From the NCBI RefSeq assembly GCF_021390175.1, contig NZ_CP090004.1, positions 3,835,001 to 3,899,000 on the forward strand: DNA of 64,000 nt, in the 5' to 3' direction. Below, piece by piece: positions 37,340 through 47,248 of the stretch (the stretch's first letter is position 1; each line of letters opens with the position of its first letter). The position numbers were made by a program, and so were the translations under genes. The notes beneath the pieces were generated by a model. That model ran no database searches. It saw nothing but the letters and a program-made list of their open reading frames with translations, and had not been told where the DNA came from. The stretch comes from Flagellimonas sp. HMM57. Lineage in GTDB: Bacteria > Bacteroidota > Bacteroidia > Flavobacteriales > Flavobacteriaceae.

Positions 37340-38590
37340 ATGAAAAAGTCAGTACTTATTATAGCAGCGGTTTTTTTTGGTACATTTTTTACCAAGGCCG
37401 CAACGGTTGAAGATAAGGTTGCTACCGTCAATTATCGTTACGGAAATTCCTTCATCTTTGTTGAGGATGGCGTAACATTTTCAGTTTATCCTGACGGGGA
37501 ATTCGATTTTTACGTTGATAATCGTGTTAATGTAGGTGTCGGTGCCCAGATTGGGAACGTCGGTATCACCTTTAACTCAGGTTTCGATTATAACCCATTT
37601 GTCCAGTTCGATGATTTTGGAGCTGTAATCCAAGTTGAAAACACACCTATCTTTTATGATTTCTACGGTCGTGTTTCCCAAATTGGAAGTGTAGATGTCT
37701 GGTACAGAAACGGAAGGGTCAGAAGACTTGGTGGATTAAATGTCTTTTACAGAGGTGGTGTTTTTAGTCATCATACTGGATTCATAAATATTTATAACCG
37801 ACGTTATGTGTATAGACCATTTCACAGATGGTTTGCCAGACCCGCAGTTAACTTCTGTAACGTTTGGAGAACTCCTTACCGAAGGTATTATACACCGGTA
37901 AGATACACATGGCATAGACCATACAGGAACAATGTTCGTAGAGCTTATGCTCAAATTGGAAGGGAATATAGATATAATAGAAGTAGAAGAGCCAATGTCT
38001 ATAGAAATGATAGACGGGTTGCAGTAAGAAACAACAATACTATACGAAGAGGAAGTGTTGCATCTAGAAGTAATAGGTCTGCAAACCAGACTATTAGTAG
38101 ATCAAACACTAATAGGGTTAATAGTGCAAGTAGGAATACCAATACCCGAAGGTCTGTAGCTCAAACGAGCACCAGAAGAGGGAACACAGTAAATCGTTCA
38201 AGTAATACAGAAGCTAGAAATAATAGAAGCACAAGAACGGTAAAACAGAGCGATTATAGAAGAGGAAATGTTGCTTCTAGAAGTAATTCGAACAGAACGG
38301 TTACCAAGAGGGAAGTTACACAAAGGCCGAATAGCAGAACTGTAACCAAACGACAGGTTACCACTGTACCAAGAAGTAGAACAGTTAAACGCAGTACTCA
38401 AACTACGTATAAAAGGCCAGAAGCCAAAAGGAGTACAAGTAGTAGGTCAGTTGCAAGTAGAAGTAGTTCTCCAAAAAGAACTGTTTCCAAAAGCACAAGA
38501 ACTACTACAGTAAAAAGGAGTACTGGGAACAATAGTTCTAGAAGAAGTAATAATTCAAGTACAAGAACAAGAAGTTCTAGAGTACAGTAA
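37340..38590 (+). CDS. Secreted protein with long Arg/Ser/Asn/Thr-rich basic tail
   Basis: About 416 residues. I start at ATG 37340, which gives a good signal peptide (SVLIIAAVFFGTFFTKAA); the earlier start at 37247 lies in the preceding terminator. Residues ~25-170 form an aromatic and Gly-rich beta domain (VTFSVYPDGEFDFYVDN, VQFDDFGAVIQVENTPIFYDFYGR). The remaining ~240 residues are almost only Arg, Ser, Asn and Thr with loose repeats such as RRGNVASRSN and TVTKR(Q/E)VT. Such a polycationic exported tail could bind DNA, polysaccharide or LPS; this is inference. Followed by a clear terminator. Confidence 0.8.
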   Translation: MKKSVLIIAAVFFGTFFTKAATVEDKVATVNYRYGNSFIFVEDGVTFSVYPDGEFDFYVDNRVNVGVGAQIGNVGITFNSGFDYNPFVQFDDFGAVIQVENTPIFYDFYGRVSQIGSVDVWYRNGRVRRLGGLNVFYRGGVFSHHTGFINIYNRRYVYRPFHRWFARPAVNFCNVWRTPYRRYYTPVRYTWHRPYRNNVRRAYAQIGREYRYNRSRRANVYRNDRRVAVRNNNTIRRGSVASRSNRSANQTISRSNTNRVNSASRNTNTRRSVAQTSTRRGNTVNRSSNTEARNNRSTRTVKQSDYRRGNVASRSNSNRTVTKREVTQRPNSRTVTKRQVTTVPRSRTVKRSTQTTYKRPEAKRSTSSRSVASRSSSPKRTVSKSTRTTTVKRSTGNNSSRRSNNSSTRTRSSRVQ

Positions 38591-38618
38591 CGATAGTTTT
38601 TAGGTTGGTTAGTTGTTT

Positions 38619-38649
38619 ACCCCGTAGTTGGATTTATCCGCTACGGGGT
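38619..38649 (+). terminator. Terminator of the basic secreted protein gene
   Basis: ACCCCGTAG (38619-38627) pairs perfectly with CTACGGGGT (38641-38649), with a 13-base loop and a T-run directly after. Confidence 0.85.
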
Positions 38650-38666
38650 TTTTCTTTAGGTGACAA

Positions 38667-40127
38667 TTACTCTTCCCTCCTTCTTAACCATTTGGAAAGA
38701 ATACCGGATACATCCTCGGAGATTTGAAAACGGAATAAAATACCCAAGTAGGTAACTACAATTAAAATCGATTTTATACTAATATTGACTATAGGATGAA
38801 ATGGAAACTGTATTGCATAAAAAAGAACAGCTAGAAAAACGAGTGTTACAAAAATCTTGAATGTAGCTTGCGTGAATGGTAAAAAACCAAATTTCACTTT
38901 TACGAAAATCAATTTTACCAAATCAAAAATGAATATCGAAATGAAACTGGCCAATGCTGCACCCTCAAGGCCCAAAATAGGGATGAGAAAATAATTAAGA
39001 ATAATGGTCAACAATGCGAGACAGACACCAAATATTAAAACTGTTTTATAGTATTTTGAATTGTATAAAATAGAATTATTGTTACCAAGCAGAGAATCAA
39101 ATACTCTGGCAAGTCCAATTAAACATACGATGTAGAGTCCATTTCGGTAAGCTTCGGGCAAGAGCAGGTATAGGTCGGTCAAATTCAGTATGATCAAAAC
39201 AAAAAGAATACCGGATGCAATGAACAAGGTCAGCGATGTTTTCTTATACAAGGTTTCCAGCGCAAAATGATTGCCTGAATTCAAAAGTTCCGCCGTTAGT
39301 GGATATGTAATTTGATGCATCGCCCTAGAAGGAACAATAATAACAGTAGCAATATATGCAGCCACTCCATAGTAGGCCACATTTTCAATTTCAATAAATT
39401 GATTGAGCATTACCTTATCTATTTCCACTAAAATCAATGCGGCGGAGCCACCTAGAATAATCAAAAAAGTATACAATACTATTTCTTTCGTATTGGACGG
39501 AAAATTGAAATTCAGTTTAAGCCTACGGATACTGAAAGCATAAACTTTAATGATAAAAGCTCGCAAAAGATACAGACCGACCAAAAGTTTAAAAAAAACA
39601 TCCAAAGAAATTACCTCATAATGCAATAGCAATAACAAAACGGAAACCCCTATCCTACCGAAAACCTCTTTCATAAAGTTCCCGAAAACAGATTTAAGGT
39701 GCACTTTGCACCAGGCATAGAACACTTCAAAGTAGCCCATGGACAATCCTACCAAAAACACATACCAGATATAATCCTTGACAATGGGATTAACTTTTGA
39801 AACCAGATTTCCTAAAGCATCATTAAAAATAAAGACTATCAAGGCTAATGGTATAATTCCCAATAAGGGAGTCAGGAGCATCAGGGTTAAAAACCCATCT
39901 TTTTCGGTATCTTGATAGTTACTGTAAAACTTGACCATTGTGTTTTGCACACCAAAGGCCATGAACGGCATTAAAATTGCCCCTGACGCCAGGATGAAAG
40001 TTACAAGGCCATAGTACTCATCAGGTAAAATCTGGGTGTAGAGAAAAAGCGTATTGACAGCTCCAAAAGCAAAGCCCAAATAGGTAATGGTTATGTTTTT
40101 TAAAGATTGTTTTAAAACGATTCCCAT
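38667..40127 (-). CDS. Oligosaccharide flippase (Wzx/MATE-like)
   Basis: A 486-residue integral membrane protein with about 12-14 hydrophobic segments and the usual N-terminus of polysaccharide flippases (LKNITITYLGFAFGAVNTLFLY, then PDEYYGLVTFILASGAILMPFMAFGVQNTMVKFYS). It would flip lipid-linked sugars across the inner membrane. It ends in a cytosolic basic tail LSKWLRRREE. It overlaps the start of the downstream-strand neighbour (glycosyltransferase, upstream in transcription) by 16 bases, so both belong to one operon with the YfhO gene. Confidence 0.88.
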   Translation of the reverse strand: MGIVLKQSLKNITITYLGFAFGAVNTLFLYTQILPDEYYGLVTFILASGAILMPFMAFGVQNTMVKFYSNYQDTEKDGFLTLMLLTPLLGIIPLALIVFIFNDALGNLVSKVNPIVKDYIWYVFLVGLSMGYFEVFYAWCKVHLKSVFGNFMKEVFGRIGVSVLLLLLHYEVISLDVFFKLLVGLYLLRAFIIKVYAFSIRRLKLNFNFPSNTKEIVLYTFLIILGGSAALILVEIDKVMLNQFIEIENVAYYGVAAYIATVIIVPSRAMHQITYPLTAELLNSGNHFALETLYKKTSLTLFIASGILFVLIILNLTDLYLLLPEAYRNGLYIVCLIGLARVFDSLLGNNNSILYNSKYYKTVLIFGVCLALLTIILNYFLIPILGLEGAALASFISIFIFDLVKLIFVKVKFGFLPFTQATFKIFVTLVFLAVLFYAIQFPFHPIVNISIKSILIVVTYLGILFRFQISEDVSGILSKWLRRREE

Positions 40128-41395
40128 TGGATATAATTTGCCAATACTTTGGTTAGTTCTCTTCTGTGATACTGCTCAATCTTACTAGAATTTGTCTTTA
40201 GTTCTCCATTTTCAAAATCGGAGAACCATTTTAAAAGTACATTTTTTATACTAGCTTCGTTTTGTTGCAGAAAAACCGTACCTGCGTTGATGCCTTCAAT
40301 AATTTGACCAGCTTCCCAACCTTTGGGGCCAATGGCCAGTATGGGACGCTGTGCATTCAGATACTCAAACAATTTCCCTGGGATGATCCCTTTGGTTTCT
40401 TCTGAATCGATTTCCAATAATAGCAGTACTTGCGATTTTTGCTGTACTTGCAATACCATTTCATGGGAAAGATACCCCAGTTGCTCCACATAAGGGCTTA
40501 ATCCATATTCGTTAATAGATTCCATCACCTCTTCCCCTACTACACCAACTAGTTGAATCTTTAATTTCTTTTGAAAAGAATGGTCTTTATCCACCAAACT
40601 TTTAAGAACCTTCCAAAGTACGATTGGATTCCTTCCGGTAAGCAAAGAGCCAACATGTGAGATTGTAAAATCAGCATCCAATTCGGTCTCATTGAGTTCA
40701 TCATCAAATCCATTTGTTATGACTTTGATAGGTTTATCCGTAATTTCCTCAAACTCTTTCTTAGTCGTAGCACTGGTGACTACAATCTTATCTGCAGTGT
40801 TTAGAACGGTACTTTCTAAATCTTTATGCTTTTTTTGAGATGATCTGGACAATCTTAATTTGTTGTGATATCCAATGGATGTCCATGGATCCCTAAAATC
40901 GGCAACCCATTTAATTTGGACCTGCTTTTTTAAACCCAACCCAATCAAATGTATGCTATGTGGTGGTCCTGTCGTAATTATGGTACCGATTTGTTGTTCT
41001 TCCAAAACGTTTGCTAGATATTTTATGGATGGTTTTACCCAAAATATCCGTGCATCTGGAATAAAAAGATTTCCACGAATCCACAAAAGCGTTTTCTCTA
41101 TAAAGGATGGTTTCTTTTCTGGGATGATTCCAGAACTTATGGTCTTTGTTTTGCGTTTGGACAACAATGAAGCCCAAGCATAAGGTTCACGTATGGGTTG
41201 CTTTAAAACTTGTATGTCTTCTGGAATTTCATTGGCCAAACCGTGGTCGACAATGGGATAACTGGGATTCTTGGGAACATAAACAATAGGTTCAATATCA
41301 AAATCCCTCAGGTACTTTACAAATTTCAGCCATCGTTGTACACCCGGTCCACCAGCTGGCGGCCAATAATAGGCTATGACCAAAACCTTTCGCAT
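40112..41395 (-). CDS. Family 4-type (GT-B) glycosyltransferase
   Basis: A 427-residue protein. The N-terminal half begins VLVIAYYWPPAGGPGVQRWLKFVKYLRDF, typical of GT-B enzymes with a Gly-rich acceptor loop. The C-terminal half holds the nucleotide-sugar region (ISHVGSLLTGRNPIVLWKVLKSL, GYLSHEMVLQVQQKSQVLLLLEIDSEETKGIIPGKLFEYLNAQRPILAIGP) with the conserved E-x7-E-type end, KLFEYL. It probably builds a surface glycan together with the flippase. It overlaps the YfhO-family gene by one base. Confidence 0.9.
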   Translation of the reverse strand: MRKVLVIAYYWPPAGGPGVQRWLKFVKYLRDFDIEPIVYVPKNPSYPIVDHGLANEIPEDIQVLKQPIREPYAWASLLSKRKTKTISSGIIPEKKPSFIEKTLLWIRGNLFIPDARIFWVKPSIKYLANVLEEQQIGTIITTGPPHSIHLIGLGLKKQVQIKWVADFRDPWTSIGYHNKLRLSRSSQKKHKDLESTVLNTADKIVVTSATTKKEFEEITDKPIKVITNGFDDELNETELDADFTISHVGSLLTGRNPIVLWKVLKSLVDKDHSFQKKLKIQLVGVVGEEVMESINEYGLSPYVEQLGYLSHEMVLQVQQKSQVLLLLEIDSEETKGIIPGKLFEYLNAQRPILAIGPKGWEAGQIIEGINAGTVFLQQNEASIKNVLLKWFSDFENGELKTNSSKIEQYHRRELTKVLANYIQWESF

Positions 41396-43851
41396 TATGC
41401 TTTGGATTTAGCTTTTTTGATACGAAACGAAAACCCAACGCCACCAACAATAACAAGTCCCAATAAAATACAACTGACCAAGGAAATCTTGCTACCTGTC
41501 TCAACAACTTTTGGAGCAAACTTAAATTCTATTTCATGTTGACCTGTTGGAATCTTAAGTCCTCTTAGCGCATAGTTAACCTTGTAATGCTCCTTCAAAT
41601 TTCCATCAATATAAGCTTTCCATCCGTTTGGATAGTGCATTTCGGAAAAAACGGCAAAACCATCGTTAGTGTTATTGGTTTTATATTTTATGTAATTGGG
41701 CTGGTGGTCCACCAAATCAATAGTCGCCAAAGAATCCACGACGTAACTGAGCTTGGTTAAAGTAGGATACGAATTTGTATTGACAACAGCTTGCAATTTT
41801 GAATCAAACCCCTCAAGCTTTTGGATTTCTTCGTTGGCGGATTTTACTGAAATCAAACGTTCCACAAACCAAGCGTTTCCGTTCGCATTGTCGTTAACGG
41901 CCGGAAAACTATTCCCTTCTTCGTCTTGCTGAATGATGTACTTTACATTCAACATATTCAAAATCTCTACATTGTTCTGGTACAAATGATACTCAAACAA
42001 ATCTTGTAATTGTCGTGGCTTTGCGGCATGATATCCACCAATCGATTTATGGAAATAGGAAGTTCTTGCCCCGTTTAAACCTTCTTGCGGATCAAAAACC
42101 CTAAATATTGATGTGTCCTGCTGAATCAATTTATCCAGCTGACTGGCTTGGAAGGGTGTATTTACATTACGTTGACGTACAAAATCACCTTCGTTGACAT
42201 ATCGTAGGTTCACTCCTATCAAATCGAACAATATCAAAGCGCCAAGAACAAGTACCGCTAAGTTCTTTCCTATTTTTTGTTTTATTAAAAACCATAATGC
42301 TACTGCCGTCAAAATCACAAACAGTAATGAACGAATCGTATCATTAATATAAACTGCCTCACGATCACGCTTAATCATTGTCATTAATTCATCTCCAAAA
42401 TAACCCCTGAACGTTTCGTCACGTAAGCCTTCAAAATCAAAGAAACCTTTCAATAAGAAAATCAAGATGCCCAAGCCAAGAGTGATGAAAAAACTTAATT
42501 TTAGTGCTGTAAGTTTTTTGGCTGTTTCGACTTTCGACTTAAACAGCTCCCGTATTCCTAAGATTGCCAATATTGGGAAACAAAGTTCCAAAACCACTTG
42601 AATGGATGATACTGCCCGGAACTTGTTGTAGAGCGGAAAATAATCGATCATAAAGTTGGTCAAAACCGGGAAATTTTTACCCCAAGACAGCAGTAAGGCC
42701 AGAATAGCTCCAATCAATATCCACCATTTCTTTTTTCCTTTCACCAAAAACAAACCAAGAATAAACAAAAAGAAAACTATGGCACCGACATAAGCAGGTG
42801 CTGCGACTATGGGTTGATTTCCCCAATATAATGGAATCCCGCTAGAAAACTCCAATGCCTTTGAAGGTGAAAGCCCTTGATCAGTCAAGTACTCATAAGC
42901 TTTAGAATCCTTTCCCAAATCTTCACCACCAGAACCACCAAACAATCTGGGGACGAACAAATTCAACGATTCTGCAATACCGTAACTATATTCTGTAATG
43001 TATTCTTTATCTAGACCAGCTTGGGATGTTTTGGCACTACCATCGGGATTAATGGTCAATTCAGATTTACCTCGTGTACTCCAATCTGCATATTCTTTGG
43101 TGGCCATAAGCCCTGTTGCATTGGTAGCAATAGATAATGCCACAGCGGCAACCAAAATCCCAACATAAACAAAATAATGTTTTAACTTCTTTTCTTTAAT
43201 TGCATAAATCAAGTATACCAATCCTAAGACCAAGACCAAAAACATAAAATAATAGGTCATTTGATAGTGATTGGCACTTATTTCCAATGCCATCGCCAAG
43301 GCAGTCAGTATAAAGCCCAGAACATACCTTTTTCGAAAAACGAGGATAATACCGCCCAAAACCATGGGGATGTACCCCAAAGCATGAGCCTTCGCATTAT
43401 GACCCACACCAAGAATGATAATAAGATAGGTTGAAAAGCCAAAGGCAAGCGCACCTAAAATGGCGAGTCGGTACTCGACCTTCATACAGAGCATTAAGAT
43501 ATAAAACCCAACCAAATACAGAAAAAGATAATCTGCGGGCCTGGGTAAAAAACGTACGAGTCTATCCAGCTTTTTTATGTAATCATGCGGATAGTTTGCA
43601 CCTAACTGGTATGTGGGCATGCCTCCAAAAGCACTATTCGTCCAGTAAGACTCTTCATCCGTCAATTCCTTAAAGTTATTTCGCTCTTTGGCCATACCTT
43701 TATACTGCGCAATGTCCGATTGGAAAATCGCCTTTCCCTGTAGTACCGGATAAAAGTATACCAGGGAAGCAAGAATGAAGAAAGCGATTACACAAATATG
43801 GGTGATAACAGCTTTTGGAGAAAAATTCATGGATTGATTTTGAATAGACAA
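41395..43851 (-). CDS. YfhO-family membrane protein
   Basis: An 818-residue protein with a dozen or so membrane helices in the N-terminal two thirds and a C-terminal extracytoplasmic domain, closing with a last helix (ISLVSCILLGLVIVGGVGFSF). Markers are QSDIAQYKGMAKERNNF, YWTNSAFGGMPTYQLGANYP and the C-terminal NGWKAYIDGNLKEHYKVNYALRGLKIPTGQHEIEFKF, typical of YfhO proteins. These are GT-C-like enzymes implicated in glycosylating lipoteichoic acid or other surface polymers in Firmicutes. Here the neighbours (glycosyltransferase and flippase) suggest surface glycan modification. Confidence 0.9.
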   Translation of the reverse strand: MSIQNQSMNFSPKAVITHICVIAFFILASLVYFYPVLQGKAIFQSDIAQYKGMAKERNNFKELTDEESYWTNSAFGGMPTYQLGANYPHDYIKKLDRLVRFLPRPADYLFLYLVGFYILMLCMKVEYRLAILGALAFGFSTYLIIILGVGHNAKAHALGYIPMVLGGIILVFRKRYVLGFILTALAMALEISANHYQMTYYFMFLVLVLGLVYLIYAIKEKKLKHYFVYVGILVAAVALSIATNATGLMATKEYADWSTRGKSELTINPDGSAKTSQAGLDKEYITEYSYGIAESLNLFVPRLFGGSGGEDLGKDSKAYEYLTDQGLSPSKALEFSSGIPLYWGNQPIVAAPAYVGAIVFFLFILGLFLVKGKKKWWILIGAILALLLSWGKNFPVLTNFMIDYFPLYNKFRAVSSIQVVLELCFPILAILGIRELFKSKVETAKKLTALKLSFFITLGLGILIFLLKGFFDFEGLRDETFRGYFGDELMTMIKRDREAVYINDTIRSLLFVILTAVALWFLIKQKIGKNLAVLVLGALILFDLIGVNLRYVNEGDFVRQRNVNTPFQASQLDKLIQQDTSIFRVFDPQEGLNGARTSYFHKSIGGYHAAKPRQLQDLFEYHLYQNNVEILNMLNVKYIIQQDEEGNSFPAVNDNANGNAWFVERLISVKSANEEIQKLEGFDSKLQAVVNTNSYPTLTKLSYVVDSLATIDLVDHQPNYIKYKTNNTNDGFAVFSEMHYPNGWKAYIDGNLKEHYKVNYALRGLKIPTGQHEIEFKFAPKVVETGSKISLVSCILLGLVIVGGVGFSFRIKKAKSKA

Positions 43852-43854
43852 ATA

Positions 43855-44115
43855 TTAGTCAATTTCTTCAAAATCTATATATTCTCCAACTTTTTTTGAA
43901 GGATTGGATTTTCTGAACGGCTTTTTAGAAATTTTGGTTTCACCGTTCATATTGGGTGCATCTCCAAAATCCTGATAATTGCCAAACTGTTGCCCAAAGC
44001 GTTCCTGTGTTTTCTTTACAGCATAGCTGAACAATTTGGGAGCCAACCATTTTGCCAGTAATTTAAATGTATAGTATACTAATACAACTATTAAAATCGT
44101 TTGTAATAAAACCAT
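43855..44115 (-). CDS. DUF4834-like small membrane protein
   Basis: An 86-residue protein with one N-terminal helix (LLQTILIVVLVYYTFKLLAKWLAP) and a cytosolic tail rich in Lys, Asn and Gly, ending KKVGEYIDFEEID. The layout and the terminal VGEYIDFEEI motif match the DUF4834 family of Bacteroidota. It is the first gene of the YfhO-glycosyltransferase-flippase run, three bases upstream of the YfhO gene. Function unknown. Confidence 0.75.
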   Translation of the reverse strand: MVLLQTILIVVLVYYTFKLLAKWLAPKLFSYAVKKTQERFGQQFGNYQDFGDAPNMNGETKISKKPFRKSNPSKKVGEYIDFEEID

Positions 44116-44200
44116 ATAATAAGAGCTATTGCATCAAAATTACATTGTTAGTCCTTTAAAAGCCCTTAAAGTATCTTAAAAAAGTATTAAAATAAGTTAT

Positions 44201-45193
44201 ATGGATTTCCAACATATTAAAAAAACACTTGTAATAGCCCTTGTTACCCCTCTATGCCTAAATGCACAGTATACAGATGTCATAAATTCCAATAGACCGG
44301 GTAGAGCAGTGAGTGCGTATGCCGTGGGTAAAAATGTGATACAGGCGGAAATAGGCGTGGTATACGAGCAACAGGACAACATTGACCTTAATTCTGATTC
44401 AAATATTTTTGGGACTGATTTTTCGTTCAGGTACGGGTTACTTTTTGAACCATTGGAGATTAAATGGGAAGGTACTTTTATCAACCAGAACATTTTGTTT
44501 ACGGATTTAAATACTGAAGAAACAAGAACCGATTTTACCAGAAATAGGATAGGTCTGAAGTATTTGGTCTTCGACCCCTTCAAAAATCCGGAGAACAATA
44601 AGCCTAATCTTTATAGTTGGCGCGCCAATCATAAGTTTCAATGGAAAAATCTGATTCCTGCGGTTTCTATCTATGCCGGGGCTACGCTCAATCTTGGAGA
44701 AAATCCGTTTTATCCCACCGACCCTGTGGCATCGCCCAGAGTAGCCATTGCCACGCAAAGTAGAATGTCCCCACGACTTGTTTTGATTTCGAACATTTCA
44801 TATGATAGAATTGGCACGGATTTTCCAGAATGGGGCTACGCAATATCGCTAACACATTCTTTTAGAGACCCAAAATGGAGCGTTTTTATAGAAAATCAAG
44901 GTATTAGCAGCGACAGATATTCAGATATTTTATTGCGTAGCGGCGTAGCACATCTTTTTAGTCCAAACTTTCAAGCCGACTTTCATTTGGGGTCTGGATT
45001 TAAAAATTCTCCCTCACGAATTTTTGCAGTATTGGGTGCTTCCTATCGGTTGGATTTCCATAAAGACAAACTAGTTCCAATCCAAGAACAGAAAGCGGGT
45101 CAAAACGGAAGCATTCCAAGAAATGCCCAAAAGAAAAAAGGAAAGAAAAAGAAGAAAAAAAACAAAAAGAACAAAGATGATGTAGACTTTTAG
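44201..45193 (+). CDS. Outer-membrane beta-barrel protein, transporter (MetA-like) family
   Basis: A 330-residue protein with signal peptide (TLVIALVTPLCLNAQ) and the opening TDVINSNRPGRAVSAYAVGKNVIQAEIGVVYE, typical of the phenol-degradation MetA-like outer-membrane family common in Flavobacteriaceae. Beta strands continue to DFHLGSGFKNSPSRIFAVLGASYRLDFH. The last ~35 residues are a Lys-run tail (KKKGKKKKKKNKKNK then DDVDF), unusual for a barrel protein and probably periplasmic or disordered. Transported substrate unknown. Confidence 0.8.
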   Translation: MDFQHIKKTLVIALVTPLCLNAQYTDVINSNRPGRAVSAYAVGKNVIQAEIGVVYEQQDNIDLNSDSNIFGTDFSFRYGLLFEPLEIKWEGTFINQNILFTDLNTEETRTDFTRNRIGLKYLVFDPFKNPENNKPNLYSWRANHKFQWKNLIPAVSIYAGATLNLGENPFYPTDPVASPRVAIATQSRMSPRLVLISNISYDRIGTDFPEWGYAISLTHSFRDPKWSVFIENQGISSDRYSDILLRSGVAHLFSPNFQADFHLGSGFKNSPSRIFAVLGASYRLDFHKDKLVPIQEQKAGQNGSIPRNAQKKKGKKKKKKNKKNKDDVDF

Positions 45194-45269
45194 CATTTGC
45201 TAAGTTTTGACAATTTCTGTTTTTCTTCTGAATAGATATTCCTAATATTGATCATACAAAAGTTGATGT

Positions 45270-46388
45270 ATGATCACTATAAAAGAAGCCCGATCCAAAG
45301 TTGATTTAAAACGTTTTGTAAAGTTTCCCTTTTCACTCTACAAAGACTCCCCGTATTGGGTTCCCCCCATTATCAAGGATGAATTGGAATCCTTTGATCC
45401 TAATAAAAATCCAGTTTTTAAAAGTGCAGAGGCCAAGTTCTTTTTGGCGTACAAGAATGAAAGAATCGTAGGGAGGGTCGCTGCTATCATTAATTGGTTG
45501 GAAGTGAAAGAGCAAAACCTCAAAAAAATGAGGTTCGGTTGGTTTGATTTTGTGGACGATTTTGAAGTATCCAAGGCCTTATTGGATAAAGTTGCTGAAA
45601 TTGGAAAAGGCCATCAACTAGACTATATGGAAGGTCCTGTGGGTTTTTCCAATATGGACAAAGTTGGGGTACTTGTTGAAGGGTTTGACCATATCGGTAC
45701 TATGATAACCTGGTACAATCATCCGTATTACCAATCCCATTACGAAAAGCATGGCTTTGTAAAGGAAAAAGGATATCTCGAAAATAAGTTTTTAGCATCC
45801 AGTGCACATCCCAAGTTGTTTGAGAAGGCCAATTTGTTGGTTAAGAAACGATACGGTCTTAGGGAGTTAAATTTTAGCAACAGCAAAGAAATTATGCCAT
45901 GGGTGGATAAAATGTTCGATTTGTTCAATGAAAGCTATTCTCGCCTTTCGTCTTTCGTTAAGATTACCGATGTACAGAAAGAATATTTTAAGAAGAAATA
46001 TGTCAGCTTTATCAATCCGGAGTATATCAAATTCGTCATTGATGCAAAAAATGAATTGGTGGCTTTTGCCATAGTGATGCCATCGTTCTCAAAAGCATTG
46101 CAAAAGGCTAAGGGCAGGTTGTTTCCAACAGGGATATTTCATCTTTTGAAAGCCAGGAAACAAAGTAAGGACGTTATTTTTTATCTTATTGGCATACACC
46201 CCGACTATCAAAATAAAGGAGTCACTGCGATCATCTTTAATGAATATTACAAAACATTTAAGGAGAAGGGAATTGTCAATTGTATTCGAACTCCCGAACT
46301 CGAAGAGAATATTGCTATTCGACAAATGTGGAAACATTTTAATCCAGTGACGCACAAGCGAAGACGAACCTACAAAAAGGAACTTTAA
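45270..46388 (+). CDS. GNAT-fold N-acetyltransferase-like protein
   Basis: A 372-residue cytosolic protein. The first ~150 residues (FPFSLYKDSPYWVPPIIKDE, FFLAYKNERIVGRVAAIINW, GPVGFSNMDKVGVLVEGFD) and the C-terminal half (FYLIGIHPDYQNKGVTAIIFNEYYKTFKEKG) show two GNAT-like halves. IHPDYQNKGV is the acetyl-CoA loop. The family is abundant in Bacteroidota and sometimes mislabelled as a GTP cyclohydrolase. The substrate is unknown. Lies alone between the barrel protein and two hydrolases. Confidence 0.8.
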   Translation: MITIKEARSKVDLKRFVKFPFSLYKDSPYWVPPIIKDELESFDPNKNPVFKSAEAKFFLAYKNERIVGRVAAIINWLEVKEQNLKKMRFGWFDFVDDFEVSKALLDKVAEIGKGHQLDYMEGPVGFSNMDKVGVLVEGFDHIGTMITWYNHPYYQSHYEKHGFVKEKGYLENKFLASSAHPKLFEKANLLVKKRYGLRELNFSNSKEIMPWVDKMFDLFNESYSRLSSFVKITDVQKEYFKKKYVSFINPEYIKFVIDAKNELVAFAIVMPSFSKALQKAKGRLFPTGIFHLLKARKQSKDVIFYLIGIHPDYQNKGVTAIIFNEYYKTFKEKGIVNCIRTPELEENIAIRQMWKHFNPVTHKRRRTYKKEL

Positions 46389-46453
46389 ACTTTCAACGGA
46401 GGCTCAAAGCTTATGTCTTACTATTCTGTCTCTACCCTTTTCGATGATTTAGA

Positions 46454-47248
46454 ATGATAGTTAAAACAAAAATAGGCACCATTGAATATAGCGATGTAGG
46501 TACGGGAAAACCAATTCTTTTTTTGCATGGGGGACACGGCAATTGTAATGAATCCCTTTGGCACAAAGGTTTCGATCAAACGAAATTTAGATTGCTTACA
46601 CCTACAAGGCCAGGCTATGGAAATACACCATTATCAACTTTTAAATCGCCAAAAGAAGCTGCCGGTCTAGTTATTTCATTGTTGGACAAGATTGGGATAG
46701 AAAAAGTTGTCATCATAGGTATATCTGCAGGAGGCCTAACAGCGCTCGATATGGCCGCAAATTATAAAGACCGTGTGGAAAAACTCATTTTATTATCCGC
46801 GGTAACCAAAAAATGGCTACAACCGTCTGATACACTATACAAAAAGGGAAAGTTGCTATTCTCCCCAACCATGGAGAAATTGAGCTGGAGTATGTTCAGG
46901 GTATTTTTTAGGTTAATGCCCTTAACAATGACCAAAACCTTGTTCAAAGAGCTTTCTACTCTTAAAGCTGCTAATTTTGACCGTAACGAAATAGAAACCA
47001 TAAAAGGGATGACTTTCAATCAAAGTTCTGGTGATGGGTTTGCAAATGATTTAGAGCAAAATATAGCTAGTGATACGCTCTCAAAAATTGAATGCCCAAC
47101 GTTGATAATACATAGCAAAAACGATAAAACGGTTTCTATAGCAATGGCATATCATGCTCAAAAAAATATAACCAACTCAGATTTAAAACTATATAGTAAT
47201 AAATGGGGCATCTGCTCTGGGTCGGCCCAGATAGTACCGAACCTATAA
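46454..47248 (+). CDS. Alpha/beta hydrolase with 3' frameshift
   Basis: A 264-residue hydrolase as read. The nucleophile elbow GISAGG, the oxyanion loop FLHGGHGN and the acid block PTLIIHSKNDKTVS are in frame. The catalytic His is not: after LYSNKWG the frame reads ICSGSAQIVPNL and stops at 47248. In the +1 frame from 47209 the sequence reads GHLLWVGPDSTEPITETITFIDKA and stops at 47280, which is the expected family ending with its His. A missing G in the run at 47205-47208 explains it. Either a sequencing error or a real inactivating deletion; intact length would be ~275 residues. Confidence 0.85.
   Translation: MIVKTKIGTIEYSDVGTGKPILFLHGGHGNCNESLWHKGFDQTKFRLLTPTRPGYGNTPLSTFKSPKEAAGLVISLLDKIGIEKVVIIGISAGGLTALDMAANYKDRVEKLILLSAVTKKWLQPSDTLYKKGKLLFSPTMEKLSWSMFRVFFRLMPLTMTKTLFKELSTLKAANFDRNEIETIKGMTFNQSSGDGFANDLEQNIASDTLSKIECPTLIIHSKNDKTVSIAMAYHAQKNITNSDLKLYSNKWGICSGSAQIVPNL

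Noticed and set aside
40875..41183. Plus-strand frame inside the glycosyltransferase gene
   Set aside because: The minus-strand gene has a full GT-B pattern and no supporting feature exists for the plus frame.
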